Source: an uncultured Bacilli bacterium
GTDB taxonomy: Bacteria; Bacillota_I; Bacilli_A; RF39; UBA660
DNA: 64,000 nucleotides
Direction of reading: 5' to 3'
Assembly (NCBI GenBank): GCA_934149515.1
Contig: CAKPFD010000001.1
Location: 62,001-126,000 of the forward strand
The notes under the pieces are model-generated. The model was given only the letters and a program-made list of their open reading frames with translations, was not told where the DNA came from and searched no databases. The position numbers were made by a program, and so were the translations under genes. Below, in pieces: positions 62,039 to 64,000 of the stretch (its first letter is position 1; each line of letters starts with the position of its first letter).

Positions 62039-63991
62039 ATGTTTAAATTACATGCACCATATCAACCAAAAGGTGATCAACCAAAAGCAATAGAAGAACT
62101 TGTGGAAGGGATCAAGAATGGCAAAAAAGAACAAGTGTTATTAGGAGCGACAGGTACAGGGAAAACATTTACTATGGCTAACGTTATTGCCCAAGTCAAT
62201 AAACCAACGTTAGTATTAGCACACAATAAAACATTGGCAGGACAATTATATTCAGAGTTTAAAGAATTTTTTCCAGAAAATCAAGTGTGTTATTTTGTGT
62301 CATATTTCGACTATTATCAACCAGAAGCCTATATTCCAACTACAGATACATATATTGAAAAAGATTCCTCCATTAATGATGAAATAGATGAATTGCGTCA
62401 TGCTGCCACTTCCTCTCTTTTATCTACAAAAGATACAATTGTAATAGCAAGTGTTTCCTGCATTTATGGTATTGGAGAAGTAGAAGAGTATCGTAAAAAA
62501 ATGTTAACACTATCACTAAACCAAGAAATTGAAAGAAATCAAGTCTTAGAAAAATTAGTTGACATGCAATACGAAAGAAATGATTATGATTTTCATCGTG
62601 GAACATTTAGAGTTCGAGGCGATGTTTTAGAAATTATTCCAACAAACCAAAACACAACTGGTTATCGAATAGAATTTTTTGGTAGTGAAATAGATCGAAT
62701 CAGTGAAATAGATGTTTTAACTGGAACAATAATAACAAATAAGAAAAATATAAGTATTTTCCCCGCTAGTCATTATGTTATCAGCGATGAAAAAAGGAAA
62801 AAAGCAATTGAAAGAATTAAAGAAGAATTAAAAAATCGCTTGCAAGAGCTAAAAAAAGAAAATAAGTTACTAGCAGCAGAACGTTTGGAACAAAGAACAA
62901 ACTATGATATCGAAATGCTAGAAGAAACAGGTTTTTGCCATGGTATCGAAAATTACTCAGCACCAATGGCAGGAAGGAAACCAGGTCAAACACCAACGAC
63001 ACTTCTTGACTTCTTTGGCTCTGATTATTTACTAATAGTAGATGAATCCCATGTAACCTTACCACAAGTAAGAGGAATGTATAATGGAGATCGGGCACGC
63101 AAGATGAATTTAGTAGAATATGGCTTTAGATTACCCAGTGCATTAGATAATCGTCCCCTAACCTTTGATGAGTTTGAAAAGAAAATAGATAAAGCCATCT
63201 ATGTATCTGCAACTCCTGGTGATTATGAACTACAAAAGACCCATCAACAATTTGTAGAACAAATCATAAGACCAACAGGATTACTTGATCCAACAATTGA
63301 AATAAGAAAAACAGAAAATCAAATTGATGATCTAATAGAAGAAATAAGAACAAGAAAAGAAAAAAACGAACGAGTATTAATTACAACATTAACAATTAAA
63401 ATGGCAGAAGAATTAACGAATTACTTAAAAGAAGTAGATATAAAAGTAGCTTATTTACATACAGAAGTAAAAACTTTGGAAAGATTACAAATTATTCATG
63501 ATTTACGCCAAGGAAAATATGATGTTGTAGTAGGAATTAACCTATTAAGGGAAGGAATTGATATTCCAGAAGTATCTTTAATTGCTATATTAGATGCCGA
63601 TAAAGAAGGATTTTTACGTAGTGAAAGAAGTTTAATCCAAACCATTGGACGTTGTGCTAGAAATGAACATGGTCATGTAATTATGTATGCTGATAAAATA
63701 ACAGATAGTATGAAAAAAGCCATCGATGAAACAGCAAGACGTAGACAAATTCAACAAGAATATAACAAAATACATCATATCGTTCCTAAAACCATTCAAA
63801 AACAATTAAGAGAAGTAATTAGCAATATTGATACATCAGCAACGAAAAAACATAAGAAAAAATTAACAAAACAAGAAAAATTAGACGAAATGGAAAGAAT
63901 AGAAACCCAAATGAAAGAAGCAGCTAAAAATTTAGACTTTGAAAAAGCAATGGAATTAAGGGATATTCTATTTGAAATGAAAAGCGAATGA
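62039..63991 (+). CDS. uvrB: Excinuclease ABC subunit B
   Basis: Nucleotide excision repair helicase-like damage verifier, 650 residues. Walker [11 protein letters not shown] (about 38-47), beta-hairpin region [15 protein letters not shown] box [10 protein letters not shown], motif [11 protein letters not shown], and a C-terminal UVR domain (about 610-650, MEERI-like [13 protein letters not shown]) for UvrC. The ATG at 62039 follows AGAGGTGA. No SOS-box-like operator was seen upstream. uvrA is probably beyond the window. Confidence 0.97.
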   Translation: MFKLHAPYQPKGDQPKAIEELVEGIKNGKKEQVLLGATGTGKTFTMANVIAQVNKPTLVLAHNKTLAGQLYSEFKEFFPENQVCYFVSYFDYYQPEAYIPTTDTYIEKDSSINDEIDELRHAATSSLLSTKDTIVIASVSCIYGIGEVEEYRKKMLTLSLNQEIERNQVLEKLVDMQYERNDYDFHRGTFRVRGDVLEIIPTNQNTTGYRIEFFGSEIDRISEIDVLTGTIITNKKNISIFPASHYVISDEKRKKAIERIKEELKNRLQELKKENKLLAAERLEQRTNYDIEMLEETGFCHGIENYSAPMAGRKPGQTPTTLLDFFGSDYLLIVDESHVTLPQVRGMYNGDRARKMNLVEYGFRLPSALDNRPLTFDEFEKKIDKAIYVSATPGDYELQKTHQQFVEQIIRPTGLLDPTIEIRKTENQIDDLIEEIRTRKEKNERVLITTLTIKMAEELTNYLKEVDIKVAYLHTEVKTLERLQIIHDLRQGKYDVVVGINLLREGIDIPEVSLIAILDADKEGFLRSERSLIQTIGRCARNEHGHVIMYADKITDSMKKAIDETARRRQIQQEYNKIHHIVPKTIQKQLREVISNIDTSATKKHKKKLTKQEKLDEMERIETQMKEAAKNLDFEKAMELRDILFEMKSE

Positions 63992-64000
63992 CACATTGGA

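Noticed and set aside
1..64000. tRNA, rRNA or CRISPR arrays
   Set aside because: No cloverleaf-like T-arm sequences, no rRNA core sequences and no regularly spaced direct repeats were noticed on either strand.

Overview
The window is a low-GC Bacillota (Bacilli-type) chromosome segment that starts at the replication origin. It reads inward through dnaA and the rpmH-rnpA-yidC-jag-mnmE-mnmG-rsmG-noc-parA-parB block, which has the same order as in Bacillus subtilis. TGA is used as an ordinary stop and a prfB gene is present, so the code is the standard bacterial one and not the Mollicutes code. SpoIIR, a SpoIIQ-like protein, GerQ and a SpoIIIJ-type YidC point to an endospore-forming lineage, or one descended from spore formers. 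Compact genes, very high A+T and small intergenic gaps suggest an uncultured gut-type Bacilli relative (RF39/Erysipelotrichales-like). That placement is inference.

Layout. 1-1.7 kb: 3'-truncated dnaA and an oriC-like spacer with seven TTTTCCACA boxes. 1.7-12.6 kb: ribosomal protein L34, RNase P protein, membrane insertase, tRNA modification and chromosome segregation genes, then MscS and DUF951. 12.6-22.8 kb: an AbgT-family transporter, ychF, rpsF-ssb-rpsR, a shortened GdpP-like DHH protein, rplI, dnaB, a LysM/G5/M23 protein, walJ, rlmH and ung. 22.8-25.7 kb, minus strand: class A PBP, gerQ and a LemA-like protein. 25.8-37.9 kb: DUF1934-argS-rpoE, prfA-prmC-spoIIR, mntP, murA, an SGNH hydrolase, rpmE, rpiB-DUF1146, spoIIQ-like, mbl and tagO. 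37.9-40.8 kb: a complete agr-type quorum-sensing locus (agrA and agrC on the plus strand converging on agrD and agrB on the minus strand). It includes a 39-residue AgrD that is too short for routine gene calling. 41-44.4 kb: cspA, hpf, secA.

44.4-53 kb is an accessory island inserted between secA and prfB, which are neighbours in B. subtilis. It begins with a broken tyrosine-integrase fragment surrounded by TTGTGTGCA repeats. It holds a protein-kinase-like protein, an orphan VirD4/TraG-type ATPase whose usual DEF motif reads DNF, two proteins that look paralogous, a possible ADP-ribosyltransferase-like protein, a decayed minus-strand gene and a bacterial PH-domain membrane protein. No relaxase or other conjugation gene is visible, so this cluster is the best candidate for an undescribed system. 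After it come an ogt-tag alkylation-repair pair behind a strong promoter with a palindromic spacer, and then the core returns: prfB (with its programmed frameshift), two YitT paralogs, ftsE-ftsX with a CwlO/PcsB-like M23 hydrolase, tdk (minus) and uvrB.

The core genes form a growth, translation and envelope set with sporulation functions interleaved. The agr locus offers a cell-density input. The island looks laterally acquired and partly decayed.
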